Assembly: GCA_905478775.1 (NCBI GenBank) | Contig: CAJQKB010000036.1 | Location: forward strand, 1 to 64,000 | Length of the DNA stretch: 64,000 nt | From: an uncultured Opitutales bacterium | GTDB lineage: Bacteria > Verrucomicrobiota > Verrucomicrobiia > Opitutales > Seribacteraceae | Direction of reading: 5' to 3' | Shown: piece after piece, positions 1 to 9,468 of the stretch | Numbering within the stretch: position 1 is the first letter of the stretch | How the letters are laid out: each line of letters opens with the position of its first letter | Position numbers and translations under genes: made by a program | The notes under the pieces: generated by a model | The model's input: the letters and a program-made list of their open reading frames with translations, nothing else | The model's database searches: none | What the model was told of the DNA's origin: nothing

Positions 1-170
1 TTTCGCTGCGCATATTCATTAATCCAATGCCCGTGCCCACAACCAATCTCTAAATCAATTGAGTGCTTATTCGTTGAATTGATAAGCGGAGTAATCTGGT
101 TGGAGAAAAACTGCCTTACCCTACCCTCTCGCTCCTTTTGGAGGGAAAAAGTTTTAAGAAAGTAGTCCAT
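1..170 (-). CDS. trmB: tRNA (guanine-N7-)-methyltransferase-like, 5' part only
   Basis: The first 56 codons of a minus-strand gene are visible, starting at ATG 170; the rest lies beyond the window edge. Around residues 39-48 it shows a glycine-rich SAM-binding motif (LEIGCGHGHW), the motif I form typical of TrmB, which makes m7G46 in tRNA. The start lies 6 bases after the mnmG stop, so mnmE-mnmG-trmB is probably one transcript. rsmG (gidB) often follows mnmG, but the motif here does not look like RsmG. The class I methyltransferase call is safe; the TrmB assignment is likely but rests on one motif. Confidence 0.6.
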   Translation of the reverse strand, partial: MDYFLKTFSLQKEREGRVRQFFSNQITPLINSTNKHSIDLEIGCGHGHWINEYAQR

Positions 171-176
171 TTTGAA

Positions 177-2057
177 TCAATTAGTATTTGATTTAGCTAA
201 GAGTATCATTAATACACTAATATCAGAAGGATTAACGCCAGATATCCTGTTCGCCTGGGCAAGTGTCTCAGGCTTGATCACAGAAAGCTTTTCAGCACTT
301 TCTTTTCGTAGCCCAGGAATGTCTTCGTAACTGAAACTCTTAGGGATTTTGATACGTTCTGAATCCTTCATTCTATCAATATTTTTTAATTCACGTAACA
401 AATAACCTTCATATTTAACTCGGTAAAGAATTTCAGATCTGGTCTCTTTGTGTAGTTTTCTAAAATCCTCAGGCAGTACCATTTCGTTTTCCCCTCTTTT
501 AACTAAATCTGCGTAGGTGTCATTTGCGTATACCTTTTCTGTTCTCATCCGCAAAACCCATTCATTAATTAGTTTAGCTTTTGAAACTATAGCCTGTTTT
601 CTCTCTCGTGAGACTAAATTAATAATTTGTAGTTTTGGTAGATATCTTAATTCAGAACTAGTATGATTAAAGAGTAATCTATATTCTGCACGGCTTGTAA
701 ACATACGATATGGCTCTGTTGTTCCTTTAGTAACCAAATCATCAATGAGCACTCCAATATAACCCTCATCTCTACCAAATATTATAGGATTCTGATCCAA
801 TGCTTTTCTTGCGCTATTTATTCCTGCAACGAGCCCTTGTGCGGCAGCTTCTTCGTAGCCCGATGTGCCGTTGATCTGACCCGCAAAAAATAAAGATTCG
901 ATCTTTAAAGACTCAAGGGATCTTGTAAGTTGGGTTGGATTTGCATAATCATATTCAACCGCATACGCAGGCCGGATTATAATCGCTTGTTCAAGACCAG
1001 GTATAGATTGAACCACATCTTTTTGTACATCAAAAGGTAAACTAGTCGAAAGCCCATTTACATACCATTCATCGGTATTGATTCCTTCTGGCTCAAGATA
1101 GATTCGATGACCTTCTTTCTCTCCAAATCTAACAATTTTATCTTCGACACTAGGACAATATCTTGGACCTGTCCCTGATATGTCACCTTTATATAAAGGT
1201 GATAAGTGAAGATTCTTATTTATTATCTCAGCCGTTTGAGATGTGGTTCGTGTAGTAAAGCATTGAACAGTGGGAAGCGGTTGGGATTGTTCCACGTGGA
1301 ACCATCTTCCTTTTTGTTCCACGTGGAACATTTCTTGGTTGCGGGTATCATAAAAGGCAAACTTAGTAGGCTCTTTGTCACCATACTGTGTTTCTGTTTT
1401 TTCAAAATTAATGGAGCGGCCAAGTAGGCGTGGAGGAGTGCCGGTTTTAAATCGATTGAGTTCTATTCCGTATTCTGTAAAGTCAGCAGATAATCCCTTT
1501 GCTACATGATCGCCAAGTCTTCCGCCCTCCGCTTTTTCTTTACCAACGTGCATCAGTGCACGTAAGAATGTGCCGGTTGTAACAACGATTGATTTTCCGT
1601 AGAAGTTTATGCCCAGGGTTGTTTTGACGCCAACACATTTATCTTTCTTAATAATTAAGCCATCTACTATACTTTGAAATGTTGTAATGTTCTCATTTAA
1701 TTCGAGAACATGTTTCATTCTAAGCTGGTACGCTTTTTTATCACACTGCGCTCGAGGTGCTTGAACAGCCGGTCCCTTTGAGGAGTTAAGTAATTTGAAT
1801 TGAATTGCTGATAGATCAGTGTTCAGAGCCATTTCTCCGCCTAAGGCGTCAATTTCTCTAACAATTTGTCCTTTAGCTTGGCCCCCAATTGCTGGATTAC
1901 AACTCATTTGAGCAACAGTATCGAGGTTGCCCGTCAAAATAAGAACTTCAGCCCCACACCTAGATGCTGCCAAAGCTGCCTCGCAACCAGCATGCCCTGC
2001 ACCGCAAACAATTACATCATAGGGATTTAGCTCATCTGTTTTTAATCCCGTATTCAT
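177..2057 (-). CDS. mnmG: tRNA uridine-34 carboxymethylaminomethyl modification enzyme MnmG (GidA)
   Basis: MnmG is the FAD/NADH subunit that, with MnmE, installs (carboxymethyl)aminomethyl groups at C5 of the wobble uridine of certain tRNAs. The N-terminus carries the FAD dinucleotide motif (CGAGHAGCEAA), then the conserved CNPAIGG, PRAQCDKKAY and GPRYCPSVEDK blocks; the length of about 626 residues is normal. I place the start at ATG 2057, which overlaps the mnmE stop as ATGA; a TTG four codons upstream is also open. Codons 243-257 encode two FHVEQ peptides and a short linker, forming an extra segment of about 18 residues compared with E. coli MnmG. At the DNA level this insertion is two parS-like palindromes, described separately. 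The catalytic blocks are intact, so the enzyme should be functional. Confidence 0.96.
   Translation of the reverse strand: MNTGLKTDELNPYDVIVCGAGHAGCEAALAASRCGAEVLILTGNLDTVAQMSCNPAIGGQAKGQIVREIDALGGEMALNTDLSAIQFKLLNSSKGPAVQAPRAQCDKKAYQLRMKHVLELNENITTFQSIVDGLIIKKDKCVGVKTTLGINFYGKSIVVTTGTFLRALMHVGKEKAEGGRLGDHVAKGLSADFTEYGIELNRFKTGTPPRLLGRSINFEKTETQYGDKEPTKFAFYDTRNQEMFHVEQKGRWFHVEQSQPLPTVQCFTTRTTSQTAEIINKNLHLSPLYKGDISGTGPRYCPSVEDKIVRFGEKEGHRIYLEPEGINTDEWYVNGLSTSLPFDVQKDVVQSIPGLEQAIIIRPAYAVEYDYANPTQLTRSLESLKIESLFFAGQINGTSGYEEAAAQGLVAGINSARKALDQNPIIFGRDEGYIGVLIDDLVTKGTTEPYRMFTSRAEYRLLFNHTSSELRYLPKLQIINLVSRERKQAIVSKAKLINEWVLRMRTEKVYANDTYADLVKRGENEMVLPEDFRKLHKETRSEILYRVKYEGYLLRELKNIDRMKDSERIKIPKSFSYEDIPGLRKESAEKLSVIKPETLAQANRISGVNPSDISVLMILLAKSNTN
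1288..1303. other. parS-like ParB-binding palindrome, copy 1, inside mnmG
   Basis: The sequence TGTTCCACGTGGAACC matches the known chromosomal parS 16-mer (consensus TGTTNCACGTGNAACA) except for the last base. It lies within the mnmG reading frame and encodes part of a FHVEQ peptide. ParB is known to nucleate on such sites, usually close to the replication origin, for chromosome segregation. No parA or parB gene is in the window, so ParB binding is inferred. Confidence 0.7.
1315..1330. other. parS-like ParB-binding palindrome, copy 2, inside mnmG
   Basis: TGTTCCACGTGGAACA is a perfect 16-base palindrome and fits the parS consensus at every position. It sits 27 bases, centre to centre, from copy 1, which is exactly nine codons, so both copies are read in the same frame and give the same FHVEQ peptide. 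I noticed no further copy of the CACGTG core in this sequence context elsewhere in the window. Confidence 0.75.
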
Positions 2058-3412
2058 TTTCCAATACAAAAATTTTTAAACAACTGGTCTAGCATATCTT
2101 CATTATCTGTGCGTCCGATAATACTGTTAATACACTCGATTGATAATTTTAATTCCTGTAATATGATTTCTTCATTAATGGAAGATGAAATGAGAGATAC
2201 TACTTCATCTAAATGGGCTAGTGCATCTACAAGATGATTAGACTGTCTTTTATTAACCAAGATATCACTTGATGGGTTTATTTTAAACTGATCCGATAAC
2301 ACTTTCTCTATTTCGGATATAATATTTTCTGAACAACCATCTTCTATCATTGAAGTCGTGATTACTTTTGAGTTTCGAGGATAATTGCTGGAGGATATCT
2401 CGCGTTTTAGGTCATTTTTATTTTCTACAACTATTATCGCTTTCGATTTAATTTCTTTCCGGATGCTATTATAAAATTCGGTAGGGTAGGGGAGTGAAGA
2501 ATCAAATACTAACAGAACAATAGCCGAATCATCTATAAGACGAATAGAATTTTGTATCCCCAGTTGTTCAACCTCAGAGGTTGTTTTACGGATCCCTGCA
2601 GTGTCAAATAATTCAACTTTATAGCCTCCTATATTTAATTCCTTTGATAGATAATCTCTTGTTGTCCCTGAGTCTTTACTTACCAGTGCACGATTTTCGT
2701 GAACAAGATTATTAAACAATGTACTTTTACCTACATTGGGAGGACCAATCAGTGAAATTTTAATACCCTGAGACAATGTTGACTTTATATTCGTCGAGTT
2801 AATTAGTTGAGTAATTGCAGATTTAAGTGGCTTTACAATTGTCAATATTTCACCAACATTTTTTTCTTTAATTTCATCTTCAGGAAAATCTATACTTGCT
2901 TCGAATTGTGCCTGTAAATTAATTATCCCAGACTGAATAACATGAAGACGTTTACTTAAGCTTCCTCTCAATTGATGATTGGCAATTTCAATCTCAATTT
3001 CACTAGAGGCTGAAATTAACTCCGCAACTGCTTCAGCTTGGGAAAGGTCTATTTTCCCATTTAAGAATGCCCTTTTTGTGTATTCTCCAGGTTCAGCAAG
3101 TCTGCATTTTCTTTTAATCAGGTCATCTAAAATCTGATTAGCAATCAATGGGTTTCCATGAAAAGTAAGTTCTAGTGTTTGTTCTCCAGTGTATGATTTA
3201 CCATTTTCAAAGAATGTAAGTAAAACTTGATCAACGGTTTTACCTTTTATGGACAAATAGTTTCTTACAGTTGCTGTCCTTGGGGTAGGGGTTGTAATGT
3301 TAAATATATCCTTGCAAAGAGTTTTACATAACTTACCGCTTACTCTAATCACCCCCAATGCAGACTCTCCTGCGATGGTAGCAAGAGATACAATCGTATC
3401 ACCTTCTCTCAC
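2054..3412 (-). CDS. mnmE: tRNA modification GTPase MnmE (TrmE)
   Basis: MnmE is the GTPase partner of MnmG in tRNA wobble-uridine modification. The 452 residues show the N-terminal formyl-THF-binding domain (about 1-118), the helical domain, and the inserted G domain with P-loop GPPNVGKST (223-231), the switch region DSGTTRD and DTAG (270-273). The C-terminus ends in the diagnostic CIGK, whose cysteine is needed for activity. The start is GTG 3412, 14 bases after the recA stop, with no better ATG. Its stop overlaps the mnmG start, which couples the two subunits. Confidence 0.96.
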   Translation of the reverse strand: MREGDTIVSLATIAGESALGVIRVSGKLCKTLCKDIFNITTPTPRTATVRNYLSIKGKTVDQVLLTFFENGKSYTGEQTLELTFHGNPLIANQILDDLIKRKCRLAEPGEYTKRAFLNGKIDLSQAEAVAELISASSEIEIEIANHQLRGSLSKRLHVIQSGIINLQAQFEASIDFPEDEIKEKNVGEILTIVKPLKSAITQLINSTNIKSTLSQGIKISLIGPPNVGKSTLFNNLVHENRALVSKDSGTTRDYLSKELNIGGYKVELFDTAGIRKTTSEVEQLGIQNSIRLIDDSAIVLLVFDSSLPYPTEFYNSIRKEIKSKAIIVVENKNDLKREISSSNYPRNSKVITTSMIEDGCSENIISEIEKVLSDQFKINPSSDILVNKRQSNHLVDALAHLDEVVSLISSSINEEIILQELKLSIECINSIIGRTDNEDMLDQLFKNFCIGK

Positions 3413-3426
3413 AGTTATTTATGGAA

Positions 3427-4482
3427 TTAGTCAGAGTCCTCGTCGTTGTTCTGTGCTAGGACAGAACCGACGGTGACTTCAACTTTTTCTAAGATCGCGG
3501 CTGTGATTTCAGCCATCAATTTTTCATCTTCTGCAAGAGTTTGTTTTGCAGCTTCACGACCTTGCCCTATCAAGTCACCTTTGTAGGAAATCCAGGCTCC
3601 TTTTTTCGTCAAAATTTCATGTTCAATCCCAAGATCTAATACGGAACCTGTTCGGGAAATACCCTCGCTGTACATGATATCAAATTCACATGCTGTAAAG
3701 GGTGGAGCAACTTTGTTTTTAACAATTTTTACCCGCGTCCTGTTTCCTACTACTGTTCCATTAGATTCCTTGATCTGCCCAATTCTTCGAATGTCCATTC
3801 TGATAGAACAGAAGAATTTTAATGCTCTTCCACCGGGTGTAGTCTCCGGACTGCCAAACATTACGCCTATTTTTTCCCGAATTTGGTTTGTAAAAATACA
3901 AACACAGTTGGTTTTAGAAATTGCTGCGGTGAGCCGTCTCATTGCTTGACTCATCATACGAGCCTGTAGACCGACTGTAGCATCCCCCATTTGCCCATCT
4001 AGTTCCTGTCTTGATACTAATGCTGCTACTGAGTCTAAGACAACAACATCAATTGCCCCTGACCGAATGAGTGTTTCAGTAATATTGAGTGCGTCTTCAC
4101 CACTTTCTGGTTGTGAAACCATAAGGTTATCGAGGTCCACACCGACTATTTTAGCGTATCTAGGGTCTAATGCATGTTCTACATCAACAAATACAGCATT
4201 TCCTCCATTTCTTTGCGCTTCTGCGATCACACTTAAACAAAAGGTTGTTTTACCGGATGATTCAGGACCATATATTTCCACAATCCTACCTCTGGGTAAG
4301 CCGCCAGCACCTAACGATAGATCAACAGCCAATGATCCAGTTGAGATAACCGACACATTCATTTTAGTTGCGTCCCCAAGTCTCATTAGGGCACCTTCTC
4401 CAAATTTTTTATTAATTCCCTGAAATGCTAAATCAAGGTCTGGGTTTTTGTCTTTTCGTTTATCGGTAGTGTTTTTAGCCAT
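3427..4482 (-). CDS. recA: Recombinase RecA
   Basis: RecA is the DNA strand-exchange ATPase of homologous recombination and the co-protease of the SOS response. Walker [10 protein letters not shown] lies at residues 72-80, followed by the [10 protein letters not shown] block and the signature [11 protein letters not shown]. The 351 residues counted from ATG 4482 match the family; a TTG twelve codons upstream adds a tail unlike RecA and is rejected. It is the first gene of a recA-mnmE-mnmG-trmB run. I saw no convincing LexA-type operator in the 226 bases upstream, so SOS control cannot be claimed. Confidence 0.97.
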   Translation of the reverse strand: MAKNTTDKRKDKNPDLDLAFQGINKKFGEGALMRLGDATKMNVSVISTGSLAVDLSLGAGGLPRGRIVEIYGPESSGKTTFCLSVIAEAQRNGGNAVFVDVEHALDPRYAKIVGVDLDNLMVSQPESGEDALNITETLIRSGAIDVVVLDSVAALVSRQELDGQMGDATVGLQARMMSQAMRRLTAAISKTNCVCIFTNQIREKIGVMFGSPETTPGGRALKFFCSIRMDIRRIGQIKESNGTVVGNRTRVKIVKNKVAPPFTACEFDIMYSEGISRTGSVLDLGIEHEILTKKGAWISYKGDLIGQGREAAKQTLAEDEKLMAEITAAILEKVEVTVGSVLAQNNDEDSD

Positions 4483-4708
4483 TTTAAATATATGTATATA
4501 ATCACAATGATTTTTCAAGAGATAGAATCAAGCAGTTTAAGTAAATTTGTTTATATTTCTTATTGTTTAGTTACTATGCACGAATTTCTTATCAATAATT
4601 ATGATCGAGTCTGTTCCTATATTTTGCTTCTTCTTTAAGAATGGAAAAGAGGGCAGGGCACGGTTATTCCAAAATATGGTCCCTCACTACAAAAACCAAA
4701 GCATGTAA

Positions 4709-5350
4709 ATGAAATATTCGCACATAATTTGGGATTGGAATGGAACAATAATCGACGATGCCCGTCTTTGCGTAGATTTAGTTAATGAACTCTTAGATGA
4801 ATTTAATTTAGAGCGAGTTACAATTGCGTATTACTTAAATAACTTCAGTTTTCCTGTTAAATCTTACTACGCAAGCCTCGGTTTACCTATTGACTCAAAG
4901 AACTATAAGGCTCTGTCGGAAAAGTTTATAATTAATTATCGGAAAAGTTTTGCGAATTGCAAGTTACAGAAGGGTGCAAGGAATTGCTTTCAATACTTCC
5001 AAAGAAATTCAATAAAACAAAGTGTTCTTTCAGCTGGAAATCAAAAAGATCTGAATGACTTTATATCTTTTCATAATCTTTCTCTATTCTTTGATTTCGC
5101 AAGCGGTGTGGATGATGTGTTTGCTCAAGGGAAAGCGGAACTTGCGAAACATCATTTTAATAAAATTGGTTTACCGGCATCTGAAGTTTTACTCGTTGGG
5201 GATACATTACATGATGCTGAGGTAGCAGGTGAATTAGGTCTAAATTGTATATTATTTAGCGGAGGACATAATTCAAAAGAATTACTTTTGAAACCTTCAT
5301 ATCCTGTAATAGAATCTTTGGAGGAATTAAGTAATTGGGTTCAAGATTGA
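4709..5350 (+). CDS. HAD-family hydrolase, phosphoglycolate-phosphatase-like
   Basis: This 213-residue protein belongs to the haloacid dehalogenase superfamily. Motif I reads IIWDWNGTIIDD, with nucleophile Asp9. The usual second aspartate is Asn11, a DWNGT variant common in one HAD subgroup, so I do not take it as inactivation. A helical cap follows, then motif II-like SAGNQ and the metal-binding motif LLVGDTLHDAEVA near residues 165-177. The family hydrolyses small phosphate esters; the substrate here is unknown. It is divergent from recA and lies 34 bases before miaB on the same strand. Confidence 0.8.
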   Translation: MKYSHIIWDWNGTIIDDARLCVDLVNELLDEFNLERVTIAYYLNNFSFPVKSYYASLGLPIDSKNYKALSEKFIINYRKSFANCKLQKGARNCFQYFQRNSIKQSVLSAGNQKDLNDFISFHNLSLFFDFASGVDDVFAQGKAELAKHHFNKIGLPASEVLLVGDTLHDAEVAGELGLNCILFSGGHNSKELLLKPSYPVIESLEELSNWVQD

Positions 5351-5384
5351 CCCCAATTTTACTTAGTATATCAATTCTACATTC

Positions 5385-6728
5385 ATGAATCGTGTATTTA
5401 TCAAGACATACGGCTGCCAAATGAATGAAAGGGATTCTGAAGCTGTGGCGTTCAAGTTGAAAGCTAGAGGATATGAAATCGTTTCAGACGAGGCAATTGC
5501 TGACGTTGTTTTGCTTAATACATGCAGTGTTAGGGATCAGGCAGAACAAAAAGCAATCGGAAAAGCAGGCCACCTTGCTCATCGTAAGAAAAAAAATCAA
5601 AAATTTATTTTTGGAGTTATGGGATGTATGGCACAAAATAGGGGAGAGGAGTTGTTTGATATACTTCCTGACCTCGATTTGGTTGTGGGTACGCAAAAAT
5701 TTCATCGTATCCCGGAATATTTAGACAAAATTACTGGAAAAACTGAACCAAAGACTACAAATATTATTGATTTAGAAGACGAGGAGTTTTCGCAGGAAGA
5801 AATTCGAGATCATTTATATACTTCTCAAAATAAAGTGACCGCGTTTGTATCAATCATGCAAGGTTGCAATATGAACTGTACTTTCTGCATTGTTCCAAAA
5901 ACAAGAGGTAAAGAGAGATATAGGAGCATCGCAAGTATTACGAAAGAGGTACAGGAACTAGTTGACCGAGGTGTTCGGGAAGTTACATTACTTGGTCAAA
6001 TTGTGAATGCATATGGTCGAGGTTCTTTACCTCGTATCGATAATAAATCTCCTTTTGTTCAATTGCTTGAAAAATTAAATGAAATTGAAGGCTTGTATCG
6101 TATTCGTTTCACTTCACCACATCCAACCAGTTTTGGGGATGATTTAATCGAATGTTTTGCTCGTTTATCAAAACTATGTGAGCATGCACATTTACCTATG
6201 CAAAGTGGTTCAGATAGAATTTTAAAACTGATGAATCGTCCCTATACTAGGAAAAAATTTTTAGCCATTACAAAAAAATTACGAAATGCACATTCCAAAA
6301 TGAGAATTAGTACAGATGTGATTTTGGGTTTTCCGGGTGAAAGTGACGAAGATTATGCTTTAACCAAGTCGGCTTTTATAGAAGCAACTTTTGAAATGGC
6401 TTATATTTTTAAGTACAGCGAAAGATCAGGAACTCCTGCAGTAGAATTATCCGATTCTGTCCCAAAGGATGTAAAAGAAATGCGCAACCAAGATTTACTT
6501 ACACAGCTTGAAAAACAATCGTATGTTTCCAACTCTAGTAGTGTAGGAAAACGATATGAAGTTCTTGTAGAGGGAAAAGCCAAAAGAGGAAAAGATATGC
6601 TAATCGGTAGAACAAGGTGTAACCGAAGAGTTGTATTTGAGGGGAATCAGGTATTGGCAGGTGAGTTATTAGATATTGAAATTAAGGATGTGAGTGCGAC
6701 TACTCTAATCGGGGAAAATAACCAATGA
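5385..6728 (+). CDS. miaB: tRNA-2-methylthio-N6-isopentenyladenosine synthase MiaB
   Basis: MiaB is a radical-SAM enzyme that methylthiolates i6A37 in tRNAs reading UNN codons. The N-terminal domain has the three auxiliary-cluster cysteines (C11 in YGCQMN, C47 in NTCSVRD, C81 in MGCMAQ). The radical-SAM cluster cysteines are C161, C165 and C168 (GCNMNCTFC). The C-terminal part fits a TRAM RNA-binding domain, and 447 residues is normal. Its TGA overlaps the next ATG as ATGA, so the downstream membrane protein is translationally coupled. Confidence 0.95.
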   Translation: MNRVFIKTYGCQMNERDSEAVAFKLKARGYEIVSDEAIADVVLLNTCSVRDQAEQKAIGKAGHLAHRKKKNQKFIFGVMGCMAQNRGEELFDILPDLDLVVGTQKFHRIPEYLDKITGKTEPKTTNIIDLEDEEFSQEEIRDHLYTSQNKVTAFVSIMQGCNMNCTFCIVPKTRGKERYRSIASITKEVQELVDRGVREVTLLGQIVNAYGRGSLPRIDNKSPFVQLLEKLNEIEGLYRIRFTSPHPTSFGDDLIECFARLSKLCEHAHLPMQSGSDRILKLMNRPYTRKKFLAITKKLRNAHSKMRISTDVILGFPGESDEDYALTKSAFIEATFEMAYIFKYSERSGTPAVELSDSVPKDVKEMRNQDLLTQLEKQSYVSNSSSVGKRYEVLVEGKAKRGKDMLIGRTRCNRRVVFEGNQVLAGELLDIEIKDVSATTLIGENNQ

Positions 6729-7264
6729 ATTTATATTATTATACTTTAACAACAGCATCCTTATTAGGTGTTATGGGTTTATTTATTTTCAGTAAACCAA
6801 AAATTGCATTGGGGAATATTAGTGATTTAATCAGGTCTAAAAAAGCAGCGATCTTTTTTCTCGTTATTGGACTAGTCTGGTTTTTATATGAACATGTCCA
6901 AAATTTGGGGGATGCAGATTTTGGTGAATACAAATATATTATAGGGTTTATAGCCGCAGGTGTTGCGATTTCCTCGTATTTCTTTATCAGTGACTTTCTG
7001 TCTGTGCGAGCATTCTGTATTCTTGCCTTATTGTATTCTAGGGAAGTACTTGACTCTGCATTTTTACAAGAACCTCAATCGAGGCTCTTTTTAGTTTCTG
7101 CAATCTACTGTATTATAATTCTTTCACTCTATTTTGGTGCATGGCCCTACCGAGCAAGAGATCTAATTAAATGGTTCGATTTCAGTTTAAAAAGAACAAC
7201 AATATTAGGTGCGATTTTAGTGATTTATGCCGTACTATTATTTGTAGTTTCGTTTAGTTATTGA
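6725..7264 (+). CDS. Small polytopic membrane protein of unknown function
   Basis: I do not recognise the family. The 179 residues contain about five or six hydrophobic helices (near 8-25, 41-58, 68-86, 91-108, 119-139 and 158-177) joined by short charged loops, so it is an inner-membrane protein. No catalytic motif is visible. It overlaps miaB by 4 bases and ends 12 bases before gmk, which puts it in a miaB-membrane protein-gmk operon; this context gives no clear functional hint. Confidence 0.65.
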   Translation: MNLYYYTLTTASLLGVMGLFIFSKPKIALGNISDLIRSKKAAIFFLVIGLVWFLYEHVQNLGDADFGEYKYIIGFIAAGVAISSYFFISDFLSVRAFCILALLYSREVLDSAFLQEPQSRLFLVSAIYCIIILSLYFGAWPYRARDLIKWFDFSLKRTTILGAILVIYAVLLFVVSFSY

Positions 7265-7276
7265 TCTATTTCATTA

Positions 7277-7864
7277 ATGAATAGTATTGCCTTAGTAATT
7301 TCAGGACCTGCGGGTGTAGGAAAGACAACTTTGTGCGATAGATTACTATCAGACTTTGAGACTCAATTAACCCGGGTTATTACTGTAACAACAAGACATC
7401 CAAGAGAAGGAGAAGCAGACGGTAAAGATTATCTTTTTATTACAAAATTGGAATTCGAAGATCTAATTGAAGTGGATGCTTTTATTGAATATGCTCAAAT
7501 CCATGATAATTACTATGGTAGTTTAAAGAAAACATTTCTTGAACTTTTTCAAAAAGATCAGGATGTTTTATTGAATATCGATGTACAAGGAACCACATCT
7601 CTAAAAAACCTAGAAAGTAGTTATCCATTTCTCAAAAATCGGGTAATTAGTGTTTTTGTGATGCCTAAATCGTTAAACGAATTAAGAGATAGATTAAAAA
7701 CGAGAAATTTGGATACGACTGAGGAAATTGAAAAACGATTAACGACTGCAGCTAACGAGATTAAGTCTAACGGAATTTTTGATTACACTATAGAATCAAG
7801 TACTAAGGACGAAGACTATAAAAGGTTGGTCGAGATTTATAAATTACATTCACAAAATTTGTAA
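7277..7864 (+). CDS. gmk: Guanylate kinase
   Basis: Guanylate kinase phosphorylates GMP to GDP using ATP. The P-loop is SGPAGVGKTTL near residues 9-19, and the GMP-binding block TTRHPREGEADGKDY follows. A 195-residue length is typical. The gene is last in a three-gene plus-strand group after miaB and converges on gnd with only 12 bases between the stops, leaving no room for a clear terminator. Confidence 0.94.
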   Translation: MNSIALVISGPAGVGKTTLCDRLLSDFETQLTRVITVTTRHPREGEADGKDYLFITKLEFEDLIEVDAFIEYAQIHDNYYGSLKKTFLELFQKDQDVLLNIDVQGTTSLKNLESSYPFLKNRVISVFVMPKSLNELRDRLKTRNLDTTEEIEKRLTTAANEIKSNGIFDYTIESSTKDEDYKRLVEIYKLHSQNL

Positions 7865-7876
7865 GTTCTTCTTTTA

Positions 7877-9382
7877 TTAAACCTGAACCTCAGGACGATT
7901 TGGGTGGAGCCAATCGAGGTGAAAGAATTTACCCCGTTCTTCATCTGTTCTTTCATAGGTATGTGCACCAAAATAATCCCGTTGTGCTTGAAGTAGGTTT
8001 TGAGGAAGTCGCTCAGACCTGTAACTATCGTAATAGGAAAGAGCGGATGAAAAAGTAGGCACAGGGATTCCAGATTCAACAGCAAGGCTAATCACTTTCC
8101 TCCAGTTGGGTTGATAAATACTTAAGCATTCCTTGAAGTAATTATCTAAAAGGAGGTTAGCTAAAGTCGGTTCTTTTTCATATGCCTCAGTAATCTTCTG
8201 TAAAAATGCGGCTCTAATTATACATCCCCCTCTCCATATTTTAGCTATCTCACCAAAGTTGAGATCCCAGTTGTATTCTTTCTGAGCTTCTCGCATAAGT
8301 TGAAAACCTTGGGCGTAGGAGCAAATTTTCGAGCAGTAAAGAGCGTCTCTAATCGCGGATACGATAACTTGTTTATTATCAGATTTAATCTTAACGATTG
8401 GTCCAGTTAAGATCTTAGATGCAGCGGTCCTTTCATCCTTAATTGCACTAAGGCATCGTGCGAAAACTGCTTCTGAAACAGTTGGTGCTGGTACTCCCAT
8501 ATCTAGAGCATTAACTGATGTCCATTTCCCTGTTCCTTTTTGTCCTGCTGTGTCCATGACAATATCAACGAATGGATTATCCGTGCGGGGATCTTTTTGT
8601 TTGAGAATATCGCCAGTTATTTCAATGAGGAATGAATCGAGTTCTCCCTTGTTCCATTCGTTAAAAATATCACCAATTTCACAGGGAGTTAAATCCACAA
8701 TCGAAGACATTAAATGGTACGCTTCGCAAATCATTTGCATATCACCATACTCGATACCGTTATGAACCATTTTAACATAGTGACCCGCTCCATCATTCCC
8801 AATATAGGCGGAGCAAGGTACACCACCTTGGATTGGCTTTCCAGGAAGTGCGCCTTCTAAAGGTTTTCCGTCATCAGGGTTTACTTTTGCGGATATTGAG
8901 TCCCAAATTGGCTTTATTAAATTCCATGCCTCTTGGGATCCTCCAGGCATCAAGGATGGTCCAAACCGTGCTCCCTCTTCGCCCCCGCTCACTCCCGATC
9001 CAACAAAGAAAATATTCTTTTCCTTAAGCATTTTTTCTCGTTCGATAGTATCTGTCCATTTCGCATTTCCACCATCAATAATAACATCACCCTTTTGAAG
9101 GAGTGGGACAAGAGATTCAATAACAGAATCAGTCGGACGACCTGCTTGAACCATGATGATAATCTTCTTGGGACTTTGGAGAGAATTTACAAAAGACTCA
9201 ATATTTTCGTAACCGGATAAATTGGGAAGATTCTTTCCATTTTTATCTAAAAAACTTTCTGTTTTAGAAAAAGTCCTGTTATACACAGAAATTTTATAGT
9301 CATGGTCCGCGATGTTAAGAGCCAAATTTTGCCCCATCACTGCGAGTCCAATAAGTCCAATATTTGAAGTTGAATCTGTCAT
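7877..9382 (-). CDS. gnd: 6-phosphogluconate dehydrogenase, decarboxylating
   Basis: This enzyme of the oxidative pentose phosphate pathway converts 6-phosphogluconate and NADP+ to ribulose-5-phosphate, CO2 and NADPH. The N-terminus has the nucleotide-binding [13 protein letters not shown], then [18 protein letters not shown] and the catalytic block [17 protein letters not shown]. At 501 residues it is somewhat longer than the usual 470-480. The extra length includes a segment of about 18 residues just before the catalytic block, around the residues [16 protein letters not shown]. The active-site lysine and the His-Asn pair are present. Confidence 0.95.
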   Translation of the reverse strand: MTDSTSNIGLIGLAVMGQNLALNIADHDYKISVYNRTFSKTESFLDKNGKNLPNLSGYENIESFVNSLQSPKKIIIMVQAGRPTDSVIESLVPLLQKGDVIIDGGNAKWTDTIEREKMLKEKNIFFVGSGVSGGEEGARFGPSLMPGGSQEAWNLIKPIWDSISAKVNPDDGKPLEGALPGKPIQGGVPCSAYIGNDGAGHYVKMVHNGIEYGDMQMICEAYHLMSSIVDLTPCEIGDIFNEWNKGELDSFLIEITGDILKQKDPRTDNPFVDIVMDTAGQKGTGKWTSVNALDMGVPAPTVSEAVFARCLSAIKDERTAASKILTGPIVKIKSDNKQVIVSAIRDALYCSKICSYAQGFQLMREAQKEYNWDLNFGEIAKIWRGGCIIRAAFLQKITEAYEKEPTLANLLLDNYFKECLSIYQPNWRKVISLAVESGIPVPTFSSALSYYDSYRSERLPQNLLQAQRDYFGAHTYERTDEERGKFFHLDWLHPNRPEVQV

Positions 9383-9468
9383 TTATATTTCAATAAACTT
9401 CTATCCCGTAGATCGCGAGAAAAAACAAAAATTAACGGACCGAAAAATCTATCTTTTGGGGTCTAATT

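Noticed and set aside
1206-1427. Plus-strand frame with two FHVE peptides opposite mnmG
   Set aside because: It only mirrors the parS palindromes, which read almost the same on both strands. mnmG is strongly conserved on the other strand, and this frame has no support as a gene.
4483-4518. Twelve-codon N-terminal extension of RecA from a TTG
   Set aside because: The added residues do not resemble RecA, and the ATG at 4482 gives the usual MA-type start and length.
4483-4708. LexA-type SOS box upstream of recA
   Set aside because: I looked for a CTG-N10-CAG or GAAC-type inverted repeat and found none convincing.
4709-5350. HAD phosphatase taken as inactive because the second motif I aspartate is Asn
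   Set aside because: DWNGT is a recurrent variant in active HAD groups, and the nucleophile and metal aspartates are present.
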